From: an uncultured Campylobacter sp.
Lineage (GTDB): Bacteria; Campylobacterota; Campylobacteria; Campylobacterales; Campylobacteraceae
NCBI RefSeq assembly: GCF_938045625.1
Contig: NZ_CALIAV010000090.1
Span: 1 to 9,188 of the forward strand
Reading direction: 5' to 3'
DNA length: 9,188 bases
Shown: in pieces, positions 1-6,687 of the stretch
How positions within the stretch are numbered: position 1 is the stretch's first letter
Layout: each line of letters starts with the position of its first letter
Made by a program: the position numbers and the translations under genes
Notes under the pieces: model-generated
Databases searched by the model: none
What the model saw: only the letters and a program-made list of their open reading frames with translations
What the model was told of the DNA's origin: nothing

Positions 1-85
1 TTCGTAAGCCGTGCCATTCGGACGTAAATTTCAAACCCACCGCGCCCCGCCTTTGACGCAGTAAATTTCACCTAAACGGACAGAG

Positions 86-278
86 AAATTTTAAAATTCT
101 TAATTACCGGCTTAATCTCGACTTCAAAACGCAGTATCTGCCGCTCGTGCTCGTTTGTCGGTCGCACGCGAACGGGCCGCTGCTAAAAGCTCTCAGTGCG
201 CGCTGTTTTACGCCGCATATATTTACCTGCCGCTCGCTAGTCGCCGCATAAGAAAGAGGGAGTAAAATTTTAAAATTC
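86..278. repeat. Two copies of a 14-base repeat, AAATTTTAAAATTC
   Basis: The word AAATTTTAAAATTC occurs at 86-99 and again at 265-278. Each copy contains the perfect 12-base palindrome AATTTTAAAATT (87-98 and 266-277). The copies lie 179 bases apart in the gene-free region. Such AT-rich palindromes are common in Campylobacter spacers, so a specific role is not implied. Confidence 0.5.
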
Positions 279-452
279 CATCGCCGCGTCCGCCATATGC
301 TGCGGCGCAGTCCCCTTCACTGAGCCGAGATCCGCTTTAAATTTATAAATTCAGTCGCAAATCCGCGCTCTAAATGTAAAATTTCAATCAATCAAAGCTC
401 GCGCAAAGTATCCTAGGGGCGAAAAAACCGAAAAATAATCTCCGTTTTAGCT

Positions 453-458
453 TAAAAT
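453..458 (+). promoter_or_regulatory. Candidate -10 box for dcuC (TAAAAT)
   Basis: TAAAAT lies 51 bases before the dcuC start in an AT-rich tract. No good -35 hexamer is visible, which is usual for sigma-70 promoters in Campylobacter. Transcription would begin near 465-470, just where the inverted repeat at 469-496 begins. Confidence 0.4.
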
Positions 459-468
459 ATCGATGTTC

Positions 469-496
469 GTAGTAAAATTCGCTCAAATTTTACTGC
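469..496. repeat. Inverted repeat just before the dcuC ribosome binding site
   Basis: The arms AGTAAAATT (471-479) and AATTTTACT (486-494) are perfect reverse complements around a 6-base loop. A T-G wobble and a G-C pair extend the stem to 469/496. The right arm ends five bases before the AGGAG at 500-504. It could be a protein-binding operator or a hairpin in the 5' end of the dcuC mRNA. Confidence 0.55.
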
Positions 497-509
497 AAAA
501 GGAGCTAAA

Positions 510-1901
510 ATGGCTGCGGGCATTATTATCGGCACGGTAGTGCTGTTTATCGTGGGTTGGGCGATAGTGCGGGGCAAGTACGCACCGCTCGTGCTTTTTC
601 TTTCGGGCGTTTTTATGTTGATCTGCTCGGTCGCGCTGGGTACGGGAAATTTCATGCCCAAACAGGCCGTAGCGACGGGTAACGCTTACCTAAATATCAT
701 CGAGTTTATTCGCTATATGTTTTCAAACAGATTTGCAAATTTAGGCCTCATCATCATGTTTATGGTGGGCTTTGCGAGCTATATGACGCATATCGGCGCG
801 AACCACGCTTTCGTCTCTATCGCTACGAAGCGCTTTGCTAGGATCAAAAATCCATACGTCATGGTATTCGTCGCATTTGCGGTGGCTAAGCTCATCAGCA
901 TGGTTATCACTAGCGCGGTAGGGCTTGGCGTGCTATGTCTCGCACTTTTAGGGCCCGTGCTCATCTCGCTTGGACTAAATAAGCTCACCGTAGGCTCGAT
1001 CTGCGCGATGTCGGGAGCCGCCTCGATGGTGCTCATCGGTGCATCGACCGCCGCCGCGGCAAAGGCCACGCAGCTTAGCATTTTAGATTACGTTTTCATT
1101 TATAAAATTCCGGCCGCGCTTCCGACCTCGATCGTGATGGGTATCGCGCTCGTTTTTTGGAACAGATACCTCGATAAAAAAGAGGGCTGGGTGTGCAGCG
1201 AGCATGTGGGCGAAGTGATGGAATTTGACGGCGCCGTGCAAAATCCAGAAACCGCCGCGCCTAAAATTTACGCGATACTGCCGTTTTTACCGATGATTTT
1301 GGTGGTCGTATTTTCGCAGTACTGCATTGCCTCTATCAAGCTTGACATCTCGGCGATCATTATCCTTTCAGTCGTCATCGCGATGCTTTTTGAAGCAGTC
1401 AGGCATAGGTTTAAATTTGACCCGATCGCCGATGGGGTCAAGGTATTTTTCCAAGCGATGGGCAAGAGTCTAAGCGGCGTCGTTATCCTTATCATCGCAG
1501 CGGGCGTATTTGCGGAAGGCTTTAAGGCGCTAGGCATGCTAGATAGCATCGTCAAGCTCGCAAATTCGCTAGGATTTGGCGGCTTTGGCATGTCGGTACT
1601 GTTCGTCGTCATCACGACGCTAGTTACGATCATCTCGGGCTCAAACGGCGCGAGCTTTTATCCTCTCATCGAGATGGTGCCGCATATCGCCGCTAAGCTA
1701 AACGTGAGCTCGGTTATGCTCGTGCTACCGATGCATCAGGCCTCCACTATCGCTCGTCCTCTCTCGCCCGTAGCTGGCGTGGTCGTCGCGATAGCGGGCA
1801 TGCTAAAGTGCAGTCCGCTCGATATTGTCAAGCGCTGCAGCGTGCCGGCGATCCTAGGTCTAGTTAGTCACCATATTTTCGTATTTTTACTCTCATTGTG
1901 A
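510..1901 (+). CDS. dcuC: Anaerobic C4-dicarboxylate transporter, DcuC family
   Basis: Inner-membrane carrier of the DcuC family, which exchanges or exports C4-dicarboxylates (succinate, fumarate, malate) during anaerobic growth. The 463 residues match the length of E. coli DcuC (about 461) and are strongly hydrophobic, with many membrane segments. Segments I recognise from DcuC are GFASYMTHIGAN (87-98), FWNRYLDKKE (216-225), YAILPFLP (254-261), AAGVFAEG (330-337) and a C-terminal block beginning QASTIARPLSPVAG (410-423) and running to KRCSVPA (441-447). The ATG at 510 has AGGAG at 500-504, five bases upstream. The stop codon overlaps a possible GTG start of the next gene, so the two are probably co-transcribed. 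Succinate export after fumarate respiration is the likely physiological role; substrate direction is inferred from the family. Confidence 0.93.
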   Translation: MAAGIIIGTVVLFIVGWAIVRGKYAPLVLFLSGVFMLICSVALGTGNFMPKQAVATGNAYLNIIEFIRYMFSNRFANLGLIIMFMVGFASYMTHIGANHAFVSIATKRFARIKNPYVMVFVAFAVAKLISMVITSAVGLGVLCLALLGPVLISLGLNKLTVGSICAMSGAASMVLIGASTAAAAKATQLSILDYVFIYKIPAALPTSIVMGIALVFWNRYLDKKEGWVCSEHVGEVMEFDGAVQNPETAAPKIYAILPFLPMILVVVFSQYCIASIKLDISAIIILSVVIAMLFEAVRHRFKFDPIADGVKVFFQAMGKSLSGVVILIIAAGVFAEGFKALGMLDSIVKLANSLGFGGFGMSVLFVVITTLVTIISGSNGASFYPLIEMVPHIAAKLNVSSVMLVLPMHQASTIARPLSPVAGVVVAIAGMLKCSPLDIVKRCSVPAILGLVSHHIFVFLLSL

Positions 1902-1909
1902 GGCGTGAA

Positions 1910-3697
1910 ATGCAGCTTCCTAGATGGACGTTTGAGGACGCGTATGGCGACTTTGACGATGCGAGATTTACGGACGCGCTGTCAAATTTGGACGAAATTT
2001 TAGGCGAGATAGAGAGGCTGCTAGGCTCTGGCGGCGAGTTAAATTTGCTGATAAACGCGTACGAGCGCGGCTTTGAGGAGGCAAACTCCTTGCTCGCGTT
2101 TTGCCGCTGCAAATCAAGCGACGATACCAAAGATGAGCGAGCAGGCGCGGCCGAGGCGAAAATCAGGGAAAAGTTTTTGCGTCTTGAGCGGACGAAAGAG
2201 ATCATTTTTGAAAAGATAGACGAGCTAGATCCCGCTGATACCGCGCTCCAAACACAGGAGTTTGCGCGGATAAAATTTCTCTACGACGAGCGCAAAAACA
2301 GCTGGCGGGCAAAATTTGACGCAAAAGAACGTAAAATTTACGAAGATACGGCGGCTAGCAGTTTCGCTCCGCTTTACGGCGTATTTAGGCATCTAAACAA
2401 CCTCATCGCCGTGCAGGCTAGTGATAAAAACGGCGTAAAAAGCGTCTACAATCTCTCAAAATGCGCGGGCGTTTTAAAGGGTTCGCCTGATGCCGCGCTA
2501 CGAAAGAGCGTGTTTGAGGGGCTGGCGGAGCACTACGCTAGGCACGCGAGCCTGTACGTCGACGTTTTAAATTTACTTCAGGGCTTTAGGCTAGGTGAAT
2601 TCAGGGCGGCGGGGACGGATATCCTCACGCCTAGCCTGCAGCAAAATAAAATCAGCGAGCAGGCCGTAACGGCGATGTTTGCGGCGCTAGATCAGAGATC
2701 AGGCAAGATCAGGGAGTGCGTGAGCCTACGCGCGAAGTATTTTCCGCAGGGCAAAATTTACGCCCGCGATCTACTCGCGCCGTCTCCTTTTGCTAGCTCG
2801 GAGGAGATCACTTACGAGCGGGCGATAGAGACGATCTGTGCGGCTCTAGGCGAGGTTAGCGGGGAGATACCTGAGTTTATCAAAATGATGCTAGATAAAA
2901 ACTGGATCGAGGCGCAGGTGCGCGAAAACAAAGCAGGCGGCGCATTTTATACGAGATTTGATAAATTTCGGCAGCCGCGCGTTTTTTCTAGCTACATGGG
3001 CACGCAGGCGCATATGATCCAGCAGGCGCACGAGCTCGGACACGCGTGGCACTACTGGATCATGCGCGATCTGCCCGCGCTGCACACGCAGTTTCCTATG
3101 ACGCTGGCGGAGGCTGCGAGCACCTTTAACGAAGCCGTGCTGCGAAACTATCTGCGTAAAAACAGCTCGGATAAAAATTTGCTCTTTGACATCTTGTGGC
3201 AGGAGCTAAAATCGGCGGCAAATTTCATGCTACACATCGGCGTGCGGTTTGATTTTGAGATCGCTTTTTTAAAGGCTAGGCAAAAGGGCGCGGTCGGCGT
3301 GGCGCAGATAGAAGAGCTCATGCAAAAGGCGTGGCGAGGACGCTACGGCGATACGACGCAGGATGCGGAGGGCTTTTTGCCGTACTTTAAGCTACATTTT
3401 TACAAGACCGATCAATACATCTACAACTACCCCTACACCGTCGGCTACCTGCTTTCGCAGTTTTTGCTGGACGAGTTTACGCGCTCGGGCGATAAATTTA
3501 TCAGCGCGTACAAGGCGTTTTTGCGCGAGTGCGGCGTGATGAGCGTCGAAGCTTTGCTGCAAAAGCACTTCGGCAAGGACGCGCGAACGCTGGAGTTTTG
3601 GCTTGAGTGCGTCGATAATGCGCTAATTTACGCAGACGAGTTTAAGCGGCTCGAGGAGCAGATGGGTTTTGATAAGACGGCAAAGTCGGACGGGTAA
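1910..3697 (+). CDS. M3-family zinc oligoendopeptidase (PepF-like)
   Basis: Cytoplasmic metallopeptidase of family M3 (oligoendopeptidase F type), expected to cut short peptides. Numbered from the ATG at 1910 (595 residues), the zinc motif HELGH is at 374-378, inside AHELGHAWHYW, and the third zinc ligand is probably Glu401 in LAEAAST; the HExxH-to-Glu spacing fits M3. The length of about 600 is normal for the family. There is no signal peptide. An in-frame GTG at 1898 would add four residues and overlap the dcuC stop, but it has no ribosome binding site, whereas GAGG at 1900-1903 sits six bases before the ATG. The gene is therefore placed at 1910, eight bases after dcuC, and is likely read from the dcuC transcript. 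A hairpin terminator follows. The exact peptide substrates are unknown, and a functional link to dicarboxylate transport is not evident. Confidence 0.92.
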   Translation: MQLPRWTFEDAYGDFDDARFTDALSNLDEILGEIERLLGSGGELNLLINAYERGFEEANSLLAFCRCKSSDDTKDERAGAAEAKIREKFLRLERTKEIIFEKIDELDPADTALQTQEFARIKFLYDERKNSWRAKFDAKERKIYEDTAASSFAPLYGVFRHLNNLIAVQASDKNGVKSVYNLSKCAGVLKGSPDAALRKSVFEGLAEHYARHASLYVDVLNLLQGFRLGEFRAAGTDILTPSLQQNKISEQAVTAMFAALDQRSGKIRECVSLRAKYFPQGKIYARDLLAPSPFASSEEITYERAIETICAALGEVSGEIPEFIKMMLDKNWIEAQVRENKAGGAFYTRFDKFRQPRVFSSYMGTQAHMIQQAHELGHAWHYWIMRDLPALHTQFPMTLAEAASTFNEAVLRNYLRKNSSDKNLLFDILWQELKSAANFMLHIGVRFDFEIAFLKARQKGAVGVAQIEELMQKAWRGRYGDTTQDAEGFLPYFKLHFYKTDQYIYNYPYTVGYLLSQFLLDEFTRSGDKFISAYKAFLRECGVMSVEALLQKHFGKDARTLEFWLECVDNALIYADEFKRLEEQMGFDKTAKSDG

Positions 3698-3734
3698 ATT
3701 TGAACCCAAATTTGATTTATCTTCTGCTAAATTT

Positions 3735-3765
3735 AAGAGCAAAAACGTTGAGCATTTTTGCTCTT
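3735..3765 (+). terminator. Hairpin terminator after the M3 peptidase
   Basis: AAGAGCAAAAA (3735-3745) and TTTTTGCTCTT (3755-3765) form a perfect 11-base-pair stem with a 9-base loop, 38 bases after the peptidase stop codon. No separate T tract follows the stem; the run of five T lies inside the second arm. It is a plausible but not classical rho-independent terminator. Confidence 0.6.
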
Positions 3766-3878
3766 GTCGCCTATTCGTCAAATTTGATCGCCGTTTCTTG
3801 ATCCTAAAAGATAATTTTAGCAGTCAAATTTAAAACTCCCTCGCAAAATTTGGTAGGCGTTACAAATTTGCACTTAAC

Positions 3879-3893
3879 TGATAACAACTATCA
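3879..3893 (+). promoter_or_regulatory. Candidate Fur box
   Basis: TGATAACAACTATCA matches the 7-1-7 Fur consensus (TGATAAT-n-ATTATCA) at 12 of 14 positions. It lies 30 bases upstream of the TATAAT at 3924, roughly -43 to -57 from the predicted transcription start. It would govern the DUF2325 gene, the following unknown gene and fldA. Confidence 0.55.
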
Positions 3894-3923
3894 TAACTAA
3901 GCTATTTTTTAGCTAATCTATTT

Positions 3924-3929
3924 TATAAT
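3924..3929 (+). promoter_or_regulatory. -10 box of the DUF2325-fldA operon (TATAAT)
   Basis: A perfect TATAAT lies 35 bases before the ATG at 3959, with a T-rich tract (3905-3910) upstream in place of a clear -35 box, as in many Campylobacter promoters. Transcription would start near 3936, giving a leader of about 23 bases with AGGAG at 3948-3952. Confidence 0.6.
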
Positions 3930-3958
3930 AATCACAATCAAATAAACAGGAGTCCAAA

Positions 3959-4279
3959 ATGTCAGTTTTAGTTATCGGAGCCGACGAGATAACGCCTATA
4001 AAAGCAGTCCTAAAAGACCTCGGCGCAGAAGCGATCGAGCACTGGGACGCGCGTAACGAAAACCGCGTAAATCGCAAACCGATCCCGCAAGATACCGAGT
4101 GCGTCGTGATGTTAACCAGTTTTTTAAACCACAACACGATGAAAACGATAAAAAACCAAGCCAAAAAGCGCAATATCCCGATCGTCTGCGCCAAAAGAAG
4201 CGTCAGCTGCGTGTTTAGCGAGTATTGCAAAGTCTTTGGGCTAGATAAGGAATTTGGATGCTGCAAGGTAAAAGACTAA
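3959..4279 (+). CDS. DUF2325-family small cysteine-rich protein (Cj1384c-like)
   Basis: Small cytoplasmic protein of 106 residues whose start (MSVLVIGADEI) and middle (SFLNHNTMKTIKNQAKKRNIPIV, residues 54-76) resemble the DUF2325 family, a Rossmann-like fold of unknown biochemical function. It contains six cysteines at 48, 77, 84, 90, 101 and 102, five of them in the last 30 residues, which could bind metal or take part in redox chemistry; this is inference. AGGAG at 3948-3952 is six bases before the ATG. It is the first gene of a likely operon with the next gene (3-base gap) and fldA, downstream of a candidate Fur box. The same order, as I recall it, occurs in C. jejuni (Cj1384c, Cj1383c, fldA). 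The family assignment is fairly secure; the function is not known. Confidence 0.8.
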   Translation: MSVLVIGADEITPIKAVLKDLGAEAIEHWDARNENRVNRKPIPQDTECVVMLTSFLNHNTMKTIKNQAKKRNIPIVCAKRSVSCVFSEYCKVFGLDKEFGCCKVKD

Positions 4280-4282
4280 TAG

Positions 4283-4999
4283 ATGAAATTCGGCTTTTTA
4301 TCAGGTATTGGAGAAATAACTCCAAGTATTTTTTTAGGGCTTGACGCGGTAAATAAAGCCCGAATTTTTATAAATTTATACAACTGTTGCGCAGGTCGCG
4401 AGCTAAAAATCCCTCTAGTTTATGCGTATTCGGGCTTAAATTTGGAGGAAATTTTTCTAAAGCGCATCGAAGATCTGTGTGCTTTTAAAAATCCTAGCCG
4501 AAGTAAAATTTCAAGCTTTTGTATCGCCTCAAACGCCGTTATCTGCGCCTACAAATCAGGCAAATTTGACGCCGTCCCGCCGCTAGCTGTCTCACCCAAG
4601 CACCCGGCCGCGAGGCTTATACTCATGCTAAAATCCCAAAACGGAATATGTTTTGACGCAGACATAATGTTTTCTCAGTTTGTTTATGATAAAATACGCG
4701 CCAAACATTTTGATAAAAACGTTTATTTTCAAGACGGGATTATCTTTGCAGAGCAGGGCGGGCGCAAGCTTTTCGGCGTTATGCCTTGCTTTAAAGAGAT
4801 AACAAAAGAGCGGTTTCATCTGGCTAACTGCGAGATCGCTAGGGGCTTTGAGGCGCTTAACGGCGGGGAGTTTGACAGGATGTTTATCGTAGCTCCGAGA
4901 AATGCGAATTTCTCGCGCTACATCGAGGTAAGACGGGAGTGCGGACGCGGCGGATTGCTGCGACTGGTGCCCTACACGATAAGTCATCATATTTTTTAA
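4283..4999 (+). CDS. Conserved hypothetical protein between DUF2325 gene and fldA (Cj1383c-like)
   Basis: A 238-residue protein of unknown function. No transmembrane segment, signal peptide or familiar catalytic motif is visible. It has nine cysteines (35, 36, 66, 80, 88, 123, 169, 183, 220), including an adjacent pair CC at 35-36, but no CxxC pair. The C-terminal part is rich in Arg and aromatic residues and ends in HHIF. The start is only three bases after the preceding stop and has no strong ribosome binding site (AAGG at 4265-4268 is far upstream), which points to translational coupling. It is followed after 11 bases by fldA. By position it corresponds to C. jejuni Cj1383c. A role linked to iron or flavodoxin is suggested by context alone. 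Confidence 0.75.
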   Translation: MKFGFLSGIGEITPSIFLGLDAVNKARIFINLYNCCAGRELKIPLVYAYSGLNLEEIFLKRIEDLCAFKNPSRSKISSFCIASNAVICAYKSGKFDAVPPLAVSPKHPAARLILMLKSQNGICFDADIMFSQFVYDKIRAKHFDKNVYFQDGIIFAEQGGRKLFGVMPCFKEITKERFHLANCEIARGFEALNGGEFDRMFIVAPRNANFSRYIEVRRECGRGGLLRLVPYTISHHIF

Positions 5000-5010
5000 A
5001 GGAAATTTAA

Positions 5011-5502
5011 ATGATAGGTATCATTTTTGGAAGCAGTATGGGAAATACTGAAGAGGCGGCGAGCTTTTTAGCCGAGAATTTAGGGCTAGAAAACGAGCTT
5101 TTAAACGTAGCAAACTGCGACGCGACTAAACTAAACGGCTTTGACAAGCTGATTTTGGGCGTTTCAACCTGGGGTACGGGCGACTTGCAAGACGACTGGG
5201 ACGCGTTTGATTTTGGCGGACTAAAGCTTAGCGGAAAGACAGTCGCGATATTTGGCACGGGCGATGCCGAGAGCTATGCAGATAGCTTTTGCGGCGCGAT
5301 GGGCAAGCTATACGACGAGGTCGTAAAAGCTGGCGCAAACGTCGTTGGCGCAGTATCTGTGGATGGATATAAATTTGACGAATCAGAAGCCGTAAGAGAC
5401 GGTAAATTCGTCGGTCTGCCACTTGATGCGGACAACGAAAGCGAAAAAACCGAGCCTAGAATCAGCGCTTGGATAGAGCAGATCAAACCTCATTTTGCTT
5501 AA
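5011..5502 (+). CDS. fldA: Flavodoxin (long-chain, FMN-binding)
   Basis: Small FMN protein that carries low-potential electrons; in epsilonproteobacteria it accepts electrons from pyruvate and 2-oxoglutarate oxidoreductases and is normally essential. Visible FMN sites are the phosphate loop GSSMGNT (7-13), the 50s loop STWGTGDLQDDW (52-63) with Trp54 positioned to stack on the isoalloxazine ring, and the 90s loop GTGDAESYADSF (82-93) with Tyr89 as the other stacking residue. The 163 residues fit long-chain flavodoxins. AAAGGA at 4998-5003 lies seven bases before the ATG, overlapping the previous stop codon. It is the last gene of a three-gene cluster and is closed by a strong terminator. H. 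pylori flavodoxin lacks the Trp at this position, as I recall; here it is present. Confidence 0.95.
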   Translation: MIGIIFGSSMGNTEEAASFLAENLGLENELLNVANCDATKLNGFDKLILGVSTWGTGDLQDDWDAFDFGGLKLSGKTVAIFGTGDAESYADSFCGAMGKLYDEVVKAGANVVGAVSVDGYKFDESEAVRDGKFVGLPLDADNESEKTEPRISAWIEQIKPHFA

Positions 5503-5516
5503 AATTTAATACTTTT

Positions 5517-5540
5517 AGTCGGGCTTTTTGCCCGATTTTT
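5517..5540 (+). terminator. Rho-independent terminator after fldA
   Basis: TCGGGC (5519-5524) pairs perfectly with GCCCGA (5530-5535) around a TTTTT loop, the stem is extended by G-T and A-T pairs, and TTTTT follows at 5536-5540. It lies 14 bases after the fldA stop and is a classical intrinsic terminator. Confidence 0.9.
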
Positions 5541-5613
5541 AACCCCAAACAAACTCAATCTAATCACTAAAATCGAATCTTTTAAATTTCAGTTTTCTTT
5601 AAAATCTTAAAGG

Positions 5614-5619
5614 TAGAAT
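5614..5619 (+). promoter_or_regulatory. Candidate -10 box for the methyltransferase gene (TAGAAT)
   Basis: TAGAAT lies 36 bases before the ATG at 5650, after the fldA terminator, in an AT-rich tract. The gene needs its own promoter because of that terminator. No -35 box is clear. Confidence 0.4.
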
Positions 5620-5649
5620 TAAATTTATTTTTTAAATTTAGGAGAAAAT

Positions 5650-6531
5650 ATGGCGTATCAAGAGGAGTATTGGCAAAATTTTTATGAAAAAGCATGGGCG
5701 ACAAGGGCTAAATTTATGGACGAGTGCCTAAAAAACGGACTCAATAGCTATCAAGCCGTAAAAATGCTGGAAAAAAAAGAGCGGCTAAGTGAGCTAAGTT
5801 TGGATAACGTTACAAACGAAATGGTTTGGGAGAAGCGAAAGCTTTTTAGCACGAATGTTTTAAGATTCGTCGAAATCCCGATTGCCAGGCTTAGCACTAG
5901 ACAGGGGGCTGAGCTAATCGTACCTTTTCACTCGTCGTTTAACTTCTATGATATGCTGATCGATATCATCGACGAAACCGGGCCGTATGATAGTATCGTG
6001 GAGCTTGGCTGCGGATACGGTCGAAATTTGATTGAAATTTTTTATAGAGGCGGGCCGACGGATGTGCGGTATTTTGGCGGAGAATTTACGCAAAGTGGGG
6101 TGGAAATCGCTAGCAAACTAGCCGCCGCGACGCCTAAAATGAATGCTAAGTTTTTCCATTTTAATCACCTAGAGCCTAGTCTTGAAGGGTTAGATTTGGG
6201 TAAAAAGGCCTTTGTTTTCACATGCCACTCTATCGAGCAGGTTAAGGAGATCCCGCCGCATTGGTTTGACGTAGTGGCAAACGCTGCTGACTTCGTGCGC
6301 TGCGCTCATCTAGAGCCGTTTGGATTTCAGATAGAAGGAGCAAACGACGCCGTTAGCGAAAGACAAAGAGGGTTTTTTAAAACTCAAGGTTGGAATGTAA
6401 ATTTTGCCGAGACTTTCTTTAATGCTGCAAGACGAAACGTTATCGCTATAGACGATGCGATCGCTGATATCGGACTCTCTCAAGATCCTATGAATCCGGG
6501 CTCGCTAGCATTTTGGCATACGAATAAATAG
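5650..6531 (+). CDS. SAM-dependent methyltransferase-like protein
   Basis: Probable class I S-adenosylmethionine-dependent methyltransferase of 293 residues. The central Rossmann region begins with SIVELGCGYGRN (115-126), a good motif I for SAM binding, followed by an acidic residue at the end of the next strand (Glu145 in FGGEFT). A later strand FVFTCHSIEQVKEIP (188-202) is in the place of motif IV. The first 110 residues are helical and charged and are not part of the fold, so they may recognise the substrate. GGAG at 5641-5644 is five bases before the ATG. The gene stands alone between a terminator and a hairpin-containing spacer. The substrate cannot be read from the sequence; a small molecule, lipid or sugar is as possible as a protein. 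Confidence 0.75.
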   Translation: MAYQEEYWQNFYEKAWATRAKFMDECLKNGLNSYQAVKMLEKKERLSELSLDNVTNEMVWEKRKLFSTNVLRFVEIPIARLSTRQGAELIVPFHSSFNFYDMLIDIIDETGPYDSIVELGCGYGRNLIEIFYRGGPTDVRYFGGEFTQSGVEIASKLAAATPKMNAKFFHFNHLEPSLEGLDLGKKAFVFTCHSIEQVKEIPPHWFDVVANAADFVRCAHLEPFGFQIEGANDAVSERQRGFFKTQGWNVNFAETFFNAARRNVIAIDDAIADIGLSQDPMNPGSLAFWHTNK

Positions 6532-6595
6532 TCGGTCGTATAAATTTAGCTAAAGTAGCCACTTTTGCGGTTGCGTTTTTTGGCTATCGGCTTAG

Positions 6596-6619
6596 TAAAT
6601 TTGCGTAAATGCAAATTTA
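6596..6619. repeat. Inverted repeat between methyltransferase and luxS
   Basis: TAAATTTGC (6596-6604) and GCAAATTTA (6611-6619) are perfect reverse complements with a 6-base loop. It lies 65 bases after the methyltransferase stop and has no following T tract, so it is a weak terminator candidate or an operator-like palindrome. Confidence 0.5.
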
Positions 6620-6648
6620 AATCAAGCCATGGCTAATAAAAATTTAGC

Positions 6649-6654
6649 TAAAAT
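6649..6654 (+). promoter_or_regulatory. Candidate -10 box for luxS (TAAAAT)
   Basis: TAAAAT lies 34 bases before the luxS ATG and overlaps the second AATTTAGCTAAA copy. This would place the third copy at about the start of transcription. No -35 box is evident and the call is weak. Confidence 0.3.
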
Positions 6655-6687
6655 CACGCCGAATTTAGCTAAAAATAAGGAGAAAGT

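Larger units (their letters stand above)
1..509. other. Non-coding region upstream of dcuC, no gene recognised
   Basis: Stop codons are dense in every frame on both strands, and no tRNA or rRNA pattern was recognised. The stretch mixes GC-rich pieces (CGCCGC words) with AT-rich islands and contains a 14-base direct repeat, a possible hairpin (CGCCGC at 282-287 against GCGGCG at 302-307), and, near its end, the dcuC promoter region. It may be long intergenic DNA or the eroded remains of an older gene; the sequence does not decide this. Confidence 0.6.
6543..6673. repeat. Three copies of AATTTAGCTAAA before luxS
   Basis: The 12-base word AATTTAGCTAAA occurs at 6543-6554, 6641-6652 and 6662-6673. 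Each holds the perfect palindrome TTTAGCTAAA (6545-6554, 6643-6652, 6664-6673). The last two copies are 21 bases apart, two helical turns, and the third ends four bases before the luxS ribosome binding site. They could be operator sites; they could also reflect the AT-rich word bias of this genome. Confidence 0.6.

Noticed and set aside
779..1633. Open frames of 100 and 121 codons on the - strand inside dcuC
   Set aside because: They lie opposite a clear DcuC gene, have no family resemblance or ribosome binding site, and their composition is what the complement of a hydrophobic gene gives.
1864..2205. Open frame of 113 codons on the - strand across the dcuC/peptidase junction
   Set aside because: It is antisense to two well-supported genes and its Ser/Lys-rich translation resembles no known protein.
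3804..3820. Small hairpin CTAAAA / TTTTAG in the spacer before the Fur box
   Set aside because: Six A/T-dominated pairs are expected by chance in such sequence, and no function follows from position.
3913..4266. Open frame of 117 codons on the - strand opposite the DUF2325 gene
   Set aside because: The + strand frame has a promoter, ribosome binding site and family match; the - strand frame has none.
4628..5486. Several - strand frames of 64-120 codons opposite the unknown gene and fldA
   Set aside because: They are shadows of the coding strand; flavodoxin is certain on the + strand and the operon spacing supports the gene before it.
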